Origin: Gamsiella multidivaricata
Lineage: Eukaryota; Mortierellomycota; Mortierellomycetes; Mortierellales; Mortierellaceae
Direction: 5' to 3'
DNA length: 30,932 nucleotides
Assembly (NCBI RefSeq): GCF_025024155.1
Contig: NW_026251866.1
Coordinates: 1-30,932, forward strand
The notes beneath the pieces are model-generated. The model did not search any database. It saw nothing but the letters and a program-made list of their open reading frames with translations, and was not told the origin of the DNA. Within the stretch, counting starts at the first letter, position 1. Every line of letters begins with the position of its first letter. This document shows positions 1 to 10,700 of this stretch, in pieces. Both the position numbers and the translations under genes were made by a program.

Positions 1-2157
1 GTCAAGTCGGCCAGATAGCGCGAGTTTAACGGGTAACTGACCAAGCTAAATGCGGCGGTTGCACAAGACTAATGCGCGTGCCCTGTTCTTCTACTCCAGG
101 GGTCTTCCCCACCCACATCGGCTGGTCAGGGGAGGGTAATTTTGAACTGACCCGATCCTTTGTCATAGATTGGTCCAAGTCAAGTTCCCACCCTCCTCAC
201 CCCTCATGACAGTATGCTTTCAAGTTCCTAGCACAAGCCATCTGAGCCCTCTGTGGCTTCTTCTCATAACAGCTTCAGGAGTAGCCCCTACAGTAATTAA
301 AGTGGTTGTATATGTACAATGTACAGCAGACTCATTGGCATGACGGTTCGGTATTATCCATAAAGATCCATAGCGATGGCAGTGATGACTCACACGCGAC
401 TCCGAGTCTTTATTGCGTGAGAGGACTGTAGACAGACGCGGACCGACCATAGACTACTTCTCTTCATCCCAGTGGCTTCAACATGACAAAAAAAAAAACG
501 AAGCGAGACGTGCAAGATGTTACGCTTCTCCACCAACAGTGCTGCTGATCTTTGTACCTTTCAGGGCTCGGATTAAGGTCCCAGACCATTCTCAGTTGGT
601 TTTCTCACGATAGAGACAAAAAAAAACCCCTCTTTTCAGAGTTCTCATGACCCTAGGTGACAGGTATAGTTCCCTAGTTTCCTAGTCATGATGTCGCTCT
701 GGTCCAGGTACCTTTGATCACTACATGTGTAAGTATTGTGCCACAGTCGCCTTTATAGTGTGTAACCATGACTGAAAAGTATGGTCTGATCCGGAGAACA
801 TGTACGACCAGTGTGAAACCGGAACTCTCCTGTCGATGATCGCACTTGGTCAACCGACCGGAATGTGGATACCCAGTATCCCCACCCCCTGGGTTCTTAG
901 CATTCTAGATCATCGATGATGATATCATATTTTTTTAATCTCCAAGGAGACAAGGAGAAAGGAGGTATGCTATGGTCTATAGTGCGACACATGGGATCGA
1001 GGATCGCCGCATCTTCTGGGAACTCGCAAGCACCACCAATTAGGCGCCGGGGCACCAAAAAAAAAAAAAAAAAAGAGGGGTGGCAAGAAAGGAGTACCGA
1101 GAGGATGGACGTCTTCTGATAGGCTGAGGTTAAAAACCACGCTAACCCCCCTCTTTCTATTTTTTTCTTTTTTGTGTATCCGCGACAAAAGGGTTCCGTC
1201 ATACGTGTATACACACAGCGCGACAGTGTCATCATCAACCTCCGTCTCCTGTGTTACTAGGCTGACCCTGTCCGAACACGGATGTGTACCGATTTAGAGC
1301 AAACCACATCCACCATTGTCTTTTTTTTTTTTTTTTTTTTTTTTTCCTATTCCTGACGCGACCCCAGGGAAAGGCATGCTGGTTAACGGAAACTAATTAT
1401 CATTTTTCAACAGCTGTGTAGAATCTCACAACTCTGTGGTTTGCGATCCCAGTTCGCGCTAACAACAGTTTGTCTCTTGCGACACACAAAGCTGCATGGA
1501 TATCCTCTGCTCCGAACCCTATTACGTGAGACTGCATCCGTAAGATTACATACACATTGCTGGGACACAGCCAGGGTTCCTACGTTGCTGGTGCAAGACC
1601 GCGCAAATAACATGTGCAAGAAAGGGACAATAATGAACGGGAAAAACTAAAAATTATTGTCAGCGTGGCCGGCTGACGGAAACGATAATGCGAGATAACG
1701 TCAACAACAGGAGGGCAATTGAAGAGGAGAAAGAAATACGCGGTGAAGTTTGTTTGTTTTGTCCCTGTCCATGATGCAGACGCGATTTGGCCACCGTTCC
1801 TACTTAATCTATGGGCACTTGACTATGTCGCACTCCTCTCTCAGTAGGCTAATGTAAGGCGAACAAGATGATGTAAAAGGACGAGGATAACGGGTGGCCG
1901 ACCTTAATGTCAAACGGCGTAATGGACTGCATGCGTGGATGGGTACTTTAGGATGCTGATAAGCAACCTGCTCAATTGCCCACTTCTGCTGCTCTTGCAC
2001 AGGGACCGGCTAGAAAAGGACAAGTCGTGTAATGCATTTATGCAATCAATATCCAAAGCTGGGTGTAGGACACTCCTATCGCACGCTACACTGCTAGACT
2101 ACTAGTGTCATACTAACTGTGCCCTGTCCCTTTCTCCCCCACTACGATTCTCGTCGG
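1..2157. other. Unassigned left-flank DNA
   Basis: No ORF above about 113 codons lies here on either strand, and none of the short ones shows a recognisable domain or a convincing splice pattern. The only visible structure is homopolymer runs: A-runs near 488 and 1058-1074 and a 25-base T-run at about 1321-1345. The T-run could be the poly(A) tail of a decayed minus-strand retroelement, but I found no target duplication around it. I treat the stretch as intergenic or untranslated sequence. Confidence 0.5.
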
Positions 2158-2165
2158 TATAAAAG
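2158..2165 (+). promoter_or_regulatory. TATA box of the 2409-3589 gene
   Basis: TATAAAAG lies about 250 bases upstream of the proposed ATG at 2409. It is followed by a strongly pyrimidine-rich stretch (about 2190-2310) typical of fungal leaders. This suggests a 5' UTR of roughly 200 bases. The motif and its position are seen directly; its use as a promoter is inferred. Confidence 0.5.
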
Positions 2166-2408
2166 CATCAGCAGGTGCGCACTCTTATCCGCCCGTTTTC
2201 TCACCCTCTTTTCTTCTTCTCCTCAACGATTTGAAAGGCAGTTGCTCCGAAGATCGTCTTTACTTCTCCCCCTCTCTCCCCTTTCTCCTGCACCCCGTAC
2301 ACGTTCGCTCCTTTGCATCCCTTGCCCACTCCCGCTGTCTTTTGCTGTGCCCTTGTATCACTGATACTCCCGTCTTCGACATTTCCGCCTATTCGCCTAT
2401 TCAATCCA

Positions 2409-3589
2409 ATGGACACCTCAAATCCCATCGACAGTACAGGGTCATATTTTGACCTTGTCAAACCTATCAGCATTCCAAATATCACCTCATTTCACCACGA
2501 GCCAGACATAGATGGGATCTTGCCAGACCAAGGTAATGAGGAAAACGAGCGGCAATCACAAGCAACAAGCAGCAGTAACAAAAACGACAATCACCACCAC
2601 CACCACAACCACACATCTACTACCCCTCCCCTTCTCACACTTTCCCTCTCTCCTCTTTCTCTCAACTGTTCAACACAAACGTTCCATCCCAACGGCCATG
2701 TCTTTGGACCTGATCAGTCTATTTATTGACATCTTTCCGCCCAAAACACTTCTTCCATCTCTCATCACTGCACGCGACCACGCATGTATTAGACACAGTA
2801 GACAAGGATGTCCTCCCAGAGTACCTACAGTCCTTCCATGACTCTGGCATCAGCAGTGCTAGATTGAAGCGATTTAACTGGCTGCATCCAAGGAATTACT
2901 CTGGCGACGGATCCCTCAGCGATGATTACGCCCTGTCGGCCTATGGGACGAGTGTCTCCTCCCCTCGAGGCGAAGCATGGGAGATTGTCGATCGTGGTAA
3001 TGTTATTTTTTTCCCTCGTTTTGTTTGTTGTTGCGGTACCCCACGAGGATGAGGATGAGGTCCGTTCATTTTGGGATGGCACTAAAAACTAATGCCTACC
3101 CTTTGGCTATCATGCACAGGGCCTAGGAAAAGCATCGATGAGTTGTGGGACGAAGTATTCGAATATCAGCAGCGGATAAAGCTGCTCGAAGAGGTCCATC
3201 AAGCACAGGCGGCGGCGGCTGCTCAAAGGCAATACCCAGATCTTGATCAAATCGAATGTAGTCAAGAACGGTTACAGCGACAAGTAAGAGGAGGAGGCGG
3301 CGAAGATACCTCCGATCGGGTGTGGCCCGAATATGGTGACGGCTCCGAGACATGCTACACACCTTGTTCGTCCACGATGTCCGGGTCGGGCCTGTCGACG
3401 GTCGCACCAAGTCTTGTTTTGTTCGCTACAAAGACCATGGCCACGTTGGGTCAAACTCCGATGAAGATCACCTCAGGGACGCTGACACAGATCGATAGAA
3501 CGACCGTCTATGCCTCCCGAAAGGGAGTCCGATCCGACCGCGGATCTGCTCTCCACCTGCTGCACTCGACCTTTGGCGCCTTCGCGTGA
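2409..3589 (+). CDS. Hypothetical protein, three exons
   Basis: I do not recognise this gene. The model is exons 2409-2532, 2799-2996 and 3120-3589. Intron 1 (266 bases) starts GTAATG and ends CACAG; intron 2 (123 bases) starts GTAATG, ends GCACAG and has a CTAAT branch-like site just before the acceptor. Both introns are phase 1 and the reading frame is kept, giving about 263 residues ending at TGA 3587-3589. The first ATG of this frame, 2409, is used. Exon 3 opens with a probable helix rich in E, Q, L and K and then an Ala/Gln run. The C-terminal part is Ser/Thr/Gly-rich and probably disordered. A strong GTAAGA inside exon 3 near 3283 could pair with the CAG at 3488-3490 to remove 208 bases; because 208 is not a multiple of three, that form needs transcript evidence before it is believed. 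An AATAAA follows at 3769-3774. Confidence 0.6.
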
Positions 3590-4758
3590 AAAAAAAAAGT
3601 AATACATGCATGCGAGGGGGACGTATACATGCATGCAGCACAGAAACAAGCGCGCAGCTAGACCAGTCTTAATAGTCCTTTCCACTTTTTTTTCCCTTCA
3701 TCTTCTTTATACATGCTGCTGGCTCAGTTTGGGTCGCTTCGTAGCCTCCCTTGTACATAGTGAAACTCAATAAACTACTAGAATAATCATTTTTTTCCTT
3801 CAGTTGCTCTTATTCTTGGAACACCCACTCCCTTCTCGGCATAGCCCTTTTCGTAAAAAAAAAAAAAAAAAAAAGGACTGATGAGAACTTGAGGCATAGA
3901 CACTTCGCTTGAATGGCACTGCAAGAACTTCAAGCTGTGAAAAAAAAAGAAAGTCTCGTGCAATTGCCGATGGTCATCGAGTTGTCATGTGGAGCAGGAT
4001 ACCCCAAGGATACAGGCGCATCATCATGATCAACGCAGTACAAGAAGAGCAGGAATAAAAATGCACCCACAACGATGTGCTTCGATGGTTTTAGAATCGA
4101 TTCACAGGTTATATGCGCCCCATCCATTAATTCGGTTAGCTCCGGCACAGGATACTGGCACTCTCGACTTGCAAGGATCGATTGTCGATTGTCTATAGGA
4201 CAGGTCGGGTGATCCGAATGGAATGGATCTTGAGGCCAGAAAAGAATCCATATCCTGGGCCGCACTGTAAGATTCCTCAAAAGGATAGGGTGGTGACCTG
4301 TTAGCACCCATGGGAGGTATGTATGCATGCGGCCGTTCAGTGGACGCGTGATGGCTGCTTCTTTGATCCCCTTATAAGAGGTTCCCTTATCCTCGTCCTT
4401 CTACTATTATTGCCTCTTGTTTTTTTTTTGGTCCGTTCCTGTCCCTTACTCCTGTTCCCCCCGCAACCAGAGGGGTGTCCGTTGCATTGCGATGCATGTC
4501 CATGTGTATATATATAACTATTTATTTATTTGAATCCTGACCCTATCAGCTGGACGTCGAGGGGACAAAGGGGGTTATCATGAACAAAACACACATTATT
4601 ATTGCACATTCAAACATAAAAGCACGTTCAGGCCGTAGAGAGACGATAGGCAGGATTTCCTCCATTTTATTAGATTTTGATAATTGTTGGCAGCAAGCCA
4701 GCAGCAAAGTTACAAAGGACGCTTGTTTGATAGGTAGTATGTAGCAAGAGAGTAAAAA

Positions 4759-4799
4759 ACACACACACACACACACATCCACACACCACACACACACCC
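4759..4799. repeat. (CA)n microsatellite
   Basis: An imperfect CA/ACC dinucleotide run within the probable 3' UTR of the minus-strand UBL3-type gene. It causes the Cys/Val-rich spurious ORF on the opposite strand. Confidence 0.85.
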
Positions 4800-5191
4800 A
4801 CATACACAGCCTATGGCTGACTAGAAGACAGGTTGAGCAGAGGTAACTGTCTAGTGAGGGCGCGGCAGCGGATAGGATGGTCAGGCAAGGAAAAAGGGGG
4901 AAGGGAGGGGAGGGGGGGAATGGAAGAACAGAGTTTCGTTCCTTGGGACACACACACAAGGAATCAAAAATAAGAGAAAAAGACGCGCATCTCAATCAGT
5001 CCTGCAGAGAACCGGAAAGTGGGAATCCTGATGTTCGCGATGGAGTAGTATCAATTGAGTGATGTGAGAGAAGATCAAGGAGAAACGAGAACGAGATGCA
5101 GTCGAAGAAATACAAAGTGAAGGGGCGTTGAGCAACGATGCCTGAAGTGCAAAGAGGCAGGGATTGCTGTCGCAGAAAATCGAGGGGTGGG

Positions 5192-5243
5192 GGAGAGCGA
5201 GAGCGAGATAGAGAGAGAGAGAGAAAGAAAGAAAGAGAGAGCC
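5192..5243. repeat. GA-rich microsatellite
   Basis: An interrupted GAGA/GAAA tract immediately past the stop codon of the minus-strand ubiquitin-fold gene. In that gene's transcript it would read as a CU-rich start of the 3' UTR. Confidence 0.8.
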
Positions 5244-5247
5244 GCCT

Positions 5248-5631
5248 TCAGAGAATGAGACAGAACTTGCACTTGGCTGCCGAGTCCGATTTAGAGTGTC
5301 CAGGCAGCTCCTGCTCCGGTGCTTTGATCGTCAGGTGGACTATTGTCGTTGCGCCGGACTGGATTTTGTTGGATTCGAGTGTGGAGCTGTCGGCGAGGAA
5401 CTTGCCCAAGTAGAGGATCTTTAGACTCTGGGGTGACGCAGGCTTCTCCTCCTGCCACTCCTTGGGCCAGCTCTCAAAGACTTTGCTCTTGACGACCTCA
5501 ATGGTGTCTGTGGGCTGGAAGGTGAACGTTGTGCGTGAACCAGAGACGAGGAGTAGAGTCAGCGCGACCTTGTCGGCATCGACGGTTGCTGCAGCAGCTG
5601 TTGCAGGTGTGGATGAGGGAGTGTCGGCCAT
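5248..5631 (-). CDS. UBL3: Membrane-anchored ubiquitin-fold protein (UBL3/MUB family)
   Basis: Single-exon ORF of 127 residues. Residues 1-20 are a Ala/Thr/Ser-rich leader. Residues about 22-103 form a ubiquitin-like beta-grasp domain: an opening strand rich in L and V, a helix around IEVVKSKV, then the strand KILYLGKFL. The protein has no C-terminal Gly-Gly. It ends Cys-Lys-Phe-Cys-Leu-Ile-Leu, so residues 124-127 form a CaaX box whose final Leu predicts geranylgeranylation, and Cys121 is a possible palmitoylation site. This matches the known UBL3/MUB family (about 117-130 residues), which is anchored to the plasma membrane by prenylation; animal UBL3 directs proteins to small extracellular vesicles and plant MUBs bind E2 enzymes. 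The start is set by ACCATGG context. It is transcribed away from the SMP-domain gene. The family call is strong; the role in this organism is inferred. Confidence 0.9.
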   Translation of the reverse strand: MADTPSSTPATAAAATVDADKVALTLLLVSGSRTTFTFQPTDTIEVVKSKVFESWPKEWQEEKPASPQSLKILYLGKFLADSSTLESNKIQSGATTIVHLTIKAPEQELPGHSKSDSAAKCKFCLIL

Positions 5632-5754
5632 GGTTCTACTTGGCTGGTATATGGTTGATGGTACGCGACGGGCAAGAGTCTGTTTCTTGTTTGGCGGGGT
5701 TTGATAATGAGGATGATGAGGACAAAGATGAAGATGCTGATGCTGGTTGCCAGC

Positions 5755-5808
5755 GAGAGAAAGAGAGAAAGAGAGAAAGAGAGAAAGAGAGAAAGAGAGA
5801 AAGAGAGT
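5755..5808. repeat. GAGAGAAA octanucleotide array
   Basis: About six tandem copies of an 8-base GAGAGAAA unit, 120 bases upstream of the UBL3-type start. In the sense of that gene it reads as a CTCT/TTTC leader or promoter tract. Confidence 0.85.
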
Positions 5809-6129
5809 GAGAGAAGGGATCAGAGGGGCGAGATGGGAAGATTAATGTTGGATGAGGATGAGTCAGTGTGGGATGGAGTGAGATGGGGTGGGATGGAGTG
5901 GGATAATGGGAAGTGAGATGGTGAAAAAAGAGAGACTGAGAGGGTCACAGACCAAGAGGTCACAGTTTGGAATGGGCGCACAGGTCAGTCAGGATGTATG
6001 TATGGGGTGTATGAGGACACGAGGTGGTGAGGTTAAGGAGATGAAGATGAAGAAGAAGAAGAAGAAGCGGAAAAGAGGGTATATGGATGGTGTTTCGTTG
6101 ATGGGAGTAGTGGTGGGTCAGAGAAGGGA

Positions 6130-6192
6130 GAAGAGAGAAAGAGAGAGAGAGAGAGAGTGTGTGTGTGTTTGTGTATGTGTATGTGTGTGTAA
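6130..6192. repeat. (GA)n followed by (GT)n microsatellite
   Basis: A GA run passes directly into a GT/GTAT run in the UBL3 promoter region. It is purely dinucleotide composition with no coding signal. Confidence 0.85.
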
Positions 6193-6263
6193 GAGGACCA
6201 TTGGCCCTGTCTTTGTCTCACCCTTTTGTCGCCCGCGAGAGGGAGAGGGAGACGAAAACAGTG

Positions 6264-6289
6264 GCGAGAGAGAGAGAGAGAGAGAGAGC
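6264..6289. repeat. (GA)n microsatellite
   Basis: About 13 GA dinucleotides. They lie near the point where strand skew changes from purine-rich to pyrimidine-rich. Confidence 0.8.
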
Positions 6290-6917
6290 GTGCAAACACT
6301 CTGTTGCTCGTGCGTCTTTGGCTTCTCTTCTCTCATGCCAATATGGACGGACATATCCCCATGCCATCCAGATAAATAATCATTATAGCCCACAGCATTC
6401 GCCATTCATTCGGTCATCCCCACCTCCACTCCATCGCCCTCCTCTCCCTTTCTCCCTCTGCCTCCTCCGTTCCTTCATCGCATTCCCCCCATACTTTCCC
6501 TCCCTCCTTTCTCCATCTTCTTCTCTCAGCAACGACTAGGACACCTCATCTGCAGCAGTAGCACCACCCACGCGGATCTCTTTTCACACCCTCTACTCTT
6601 CCGCGCTCTTCCTCTCCTCTCTCGCGCCCTCTTTCCCCCCTCTCTCCCCCCTTCCTTCAATGGATCTTTGATCGATCGACACGACTCCTTCCCTCCCCTG
6701 CGACACCCACAATCGACATAACCTGCCGAAAGAACACCATCCTCCTCTCGTTCTCTCCTCCACAAAAACGGAAACAAGACAGAAGGCACTGCCCAATTGC
6801 CCAATTGCCCGCTACTGGTTGCTTTATCCTCCTCTCCATTCTCCTTCCAGGGTATGTCAAAAAAAGAAGGAAAAGCCGCATCCTCCCTGTCTCTTGCCTT
6901 TCCCACTGCCACACGAT

Positions 6918-6950
6918 CGACTGCTCGACTGCTCGACTGCTCGACTGCTC
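6918..6950. repeat. Four tandem copies of CGACTGCT
   Basis: The 8-base unit CGACTGCT is repeated four times without error in the upstream region of the SMP-domain gene. It is a short tandem repeat, or possibly a clustered factor site; nothing in the sequence separates the two. Confidence 0.8.
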
Positions 6951-7769
6951 ATAAACGGATTCCTTCTGTCTCACTCACTCCCGCCCACGCAAATTGCGCC
7001 CAATGACAAAGTGAATCATAGCCCCCCACCCAATAACCGCGTTGCGCTGCACTGCGCTGCCCAACCTTTGCCCTGCCCAATTGCAGGTGTCAGTGCAGGA
7101 TGATCTGCTCTGCCCCTTTACTCTTCTTGCAAGCACCCCCGCCCGCGTGCCCCTGCCCCAAGGGTGGCCTCTCCCCCCGTGCTCTTTTAATGTTACTCAA
7201 CGGTCGCATATATTGCTTCAAAAAAGAACAAATCTCACCTGCATACAGAAAAGAGAGCTCCATATTGCGTGCCGATCCCTCGACACTCCGCTCTGCAGGA
7301 CACTCTCCTGCTTCACTGTCGTGCTGTAGAAGCCCCATTGTGAGCTGGGCTACACCCATTGCGCAGAAGAAGAGATGGCGGCCCAACAGCATCCGCTGCC
7401 CTGCCCCACAGCAATCAGCTCCTTGCTCATATCGTGCCCTTGTACCTGAATGACATGCCGCCCTTTTTTTCCCTTTGTTTTTGTCACAGATCTGTCCACC
7501 TGCCCACTCTCACTCTCTCGTCATCTTACCCCTCTTTTTCTGTTTCCTGACCATTTCGCTCCACTTCAATCCATCCGTCGCAATTGTCATGTCCGAAGCA
7601 GCAACTAACCTCGTTATCTCTCTCTTTCTCCCTCTTTTTTTTTTTTTGGCTGTTGCGCCATCACCCTTCTGTCCCACTCCTCTTTCTCCTCCCACGTCTC
7701 TGCACAATTCCACAGCACTGCAACTATACGCGATACCATCTTCCATCATAGATCTCGTCTTATTCCGCA

Positions 7770-10700
7770 ATGGGGTTTCTATTCGGCTTCCTGTGTGGGC
7801 TGCTCTTCTTGCCGCTTAGTATCCTAGCAGGTCTGTATTGTTTTTTCACCTACGCAGAGTCTTACTCCGCAAAGAAAGAAGAGCAGCTCAAAGAGGAAAA
7901 GCGCAAAGAACAGGAACAGGAACTCGATTTCGACGACATGCCCTCGGCTCTCTATGCCTCCTATCTCGCGTCTCGGCAACAAAACGGCAATGGATTATCC
8001 GGAACGGGTTCGATACCCGAACACCTGGACCCTCAGTATCAATTCGCAGGCTGGATTTCCGTCAAACGGATACCCGAGGTCGACCACCGCATCATCGAGC
8101 CCTCGCTCAAGAAAGAAAAAAAGAACTCGAACAGGAACGGACAATTGAGTGGTCGCATGGGTCTCACACTAGACGAGGGTGTGCAAGGCAGAGGAGTTGC
8201 TGGATCAATGGGAGCGGCCGCAGCCATGCAGGATCCTCGGTTCACCTATCTCGACACTCAGAATCCGCACCTTTCGCTGCCAGCCTGTCTGCAGGCGCGC
8301 TTCAAGGACTCAAAGTACGGCGTAATCAAAGGCGCATCCATGTTCATTTACGAGAACGAGCACATGCGCGATTGTTTGGGCGTCATCACTCTGCCCAACT
8401 ACCAGATCTCAGTCCCGGGAGAACAAAAGGATAGCCACATCTTCTCAAAACGGAACCCCATATGGCTCAAGCACCAGCCCAGCCCTCATCATGGAAGACA
8501 TTCCACCTCCAGCTCCGACGCTAGTCCGCCCACGTCGAAGGATTACTATCTGTCAATGGTCAGCAGTGTCGACAAGGAGGAGCTTTATTTCACGCTGCTT
8601 CGATGCTCCAAGCTCAAGCCGAACTCACGGTCGTTTCTCAGAGAGATCCCCAAGCGGGTAAGTTGCATTGTGGGGATATATAGAAACCCCCACGAATCAT
8701 GAAATTAGCAAGTGTGAGCAGATTGAGGCCCGCTGGCTGAACCAATACCGCGCCATTCGCGTTTTTTTTTTCCTTTTTTATAATCATGTAATCTATTGAT
8801 AGGACTCAACTCTCTTTGACAAGTCTGCCATGAACACACTAATCAGGAGCATTCACTCGAATGAACATCAGTACCAGTCAGCATGGCTCAACGCGATGCT
8901 GGGCAGGATTTTTCTAGGGATATACAAAACGCCCCAGGTCAAAGACATGGTGTTCCAAAAGATGGTCGACAAGTTGTCTCGCGTACGCCTACCCAACTTT
9001 CTGAACGACATGCGGATGAAATCAGTACACCTTGGCGACGGCGTCCCTTTAATCACCCGGCCCAAGCTCCTGAGCTTCAAACCCAATGGCGACTTGGTCA
9101 TGGATATGAATCTTCTCTATCAGGGCGGATTCAGAGCCGAGGTCGAGGCCGAGGCTGTTGTCACCGTAACAAAAAAGATTCAGCCCATCAAGGTCTCATT
9201 GGTCCTTGTCATGACCCTAGTCCGGCTAGAGGGGCGCCTTCAGGCTTGGATCAAACCGCCACCGTGCAACAGGATATGGTATGGATTCTATCAGAAGCCC
9301 CAAGTAGAGATGAAGATTGAGCCGGTCGTGTCCGACAAGCACATCAAGTCCAACCTAATCATCAAAGCGATCGAGAACAAGATGCTGGAGGCGCTTGCAG
9401 AGACAATGGTGCTACCCAACATGGACGACATTCCCTTCTCAGACTCTGAGGGCCTCGGCGGTATCTTTGGCGAAGAGATCTTGCCTGGAGACGGAGCAAC
9501 GACCCCACCACAACATCTGAAGCAACAGCACGCTCACACAGTACCATCGCCAAACCGAGCACATAGTCCTCCAACGCGCTCTGCGACAATCAACCTCGTA
9601 GAACCTGTACTCAGCACACCGCGATCAGCCATTGAGCTCCCCAGTGACTTGCGACACCGAACTGAGACAATGACAATACCGGAGCTATACGAGAGTACTA
9701 GTAGCGCCAGATCCCGTCCTTCCCATGGCGACGAAATCCTGCAGGCCAACTACTCGTACGACAACCAGAGCCGAACTGCCAGCGCTCAAGATGATGACCC
9801 ACTGCAGTCTAGTACACAGCGACCAAAACAGCCAGCAGACTATTCGGAGAGCCATACAGCTAGAACTCTAAACGTGCCTGGAAGTCGCAGCACCAAGGCT
9901 GGTGAGGATTCTGTGTCAAGGACTCAGAGTCCGGACAGCGCCAAAAGTACCACTAGCAGTAGCAGACTGCTAAACCGCAGGAATCCTGGTCATACCTTGG
10001 AACCAGTGCATGGCCACAGAGAATCCCTGGACCCGAATTCTCCTCTGTCTTATACCACAGGAGTATCCGCAGGGAGCGTAAACGACTCGTCTCATTTCCC
10101 GGCCACAGAGAGCACGCGCCCCGCCGAGGACGATTGGTCCCAATATGGCATCTCCGAGTACGAACCATCGGCGCCTGAGGGCGGCAGAATCAACAGCAAG
10201 GACAAGAAGAAGGTGAAGGAAAAACCAAAGGCTTCCGAGAAGGACGTTGACCTCATGTCTGTACATTCCAAGGATTCGGGAGACACTGCTTCCACATACA
10301 CCGGCAACACGCATCTGACAGACAACACAGGGCAGTCCTCTACGCTATATGGCCACAGCAGCAGTAGTAACTCAATCATCGATTCCCCATCGTCGAGATC
10401 AGACAAGTTTTCGCTGAGCAGGATGTTTAATGGTTTTCGAAAGAAACACACCAAAGGTGCGCATTCAGGGTCTATGCTGCCAAATCCTACGAACGGACTT
10501 GGTCGAGAGGACGATCAGGATTCGAATTCAGTCTTGCTGGAGGAGGCCGAGAGCGCGAACCTGGACACGGAAGGATCTCTGTATCATGGATCGGCGGACT
10601 ACGAAGCTGGGCGCACACCCACACCATCTCCAGGACACCACCTTTCGAGCTCCTTTCAACCGCACCACCGCAAAAAGTTCGAGTCAACACCCAATCTCTC

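Larger units (their letters stand above)
3590..5247. other. Convergent 3' flanks of two genes, simple repeats
   Basis: This lies between the stop of the 2409-3589 gene and the stop of the minus-strand UBL3-type gene. It holds the plus-strand AATAAA at 3769-3774, an A-run at about 3857-3874 and a (CA)n tract at 4759-4799. Minus-strand poly(A)-signal candidates, read as TTTATT on the plus strand, lie at 4666-4671 and about 4520-4531. The ORFs here are short and of biased composition. A 69-codon minus-strand ORF at 4102-4311 has ordinary composition but no recognised domain and is not called. Confidence 0.55.
5632..7769. promoter_or_regulatory. Divergent intergenic region between UBL3-type and SMP-type genes
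   Basis: About 2.1 kb separates two head-to-head start codons. From 5640 to 6300 the plus strand is strongly purine-rich, so the minus-strand leader is CU-rich. From about 6400 to 7700 the plus strand is strongly pyrimidine-rich. Each gene therefore has a pyrimidine-rich sense leader, a frequent feature of fungal promoters. Microsatellites and an 8-bp tandem repeat (separate entries) lie inside. I see no convincing TATA box near either ATG. Non-coding exons or 5' UTR introns are possible but cannot be resolved from sequence alone. Confidence 0.5.

Noticed and set aside
3930..4328. Overlapping minus-strand ORFs of 132 and 69 codons
   Set aside because: No domain, no splice support and no start context distinguish them from background; recorded only as unassigned flank.
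4546..4995. 149-codon Cys/Val-rich minus-strand ORF that could look like a secreted membrane protein
   Set aside because: Its composition comes from the (CA)n microsatellite and purine-rich runs; there is no domain and it lies in the 3' flank of the UBL3-type gene.
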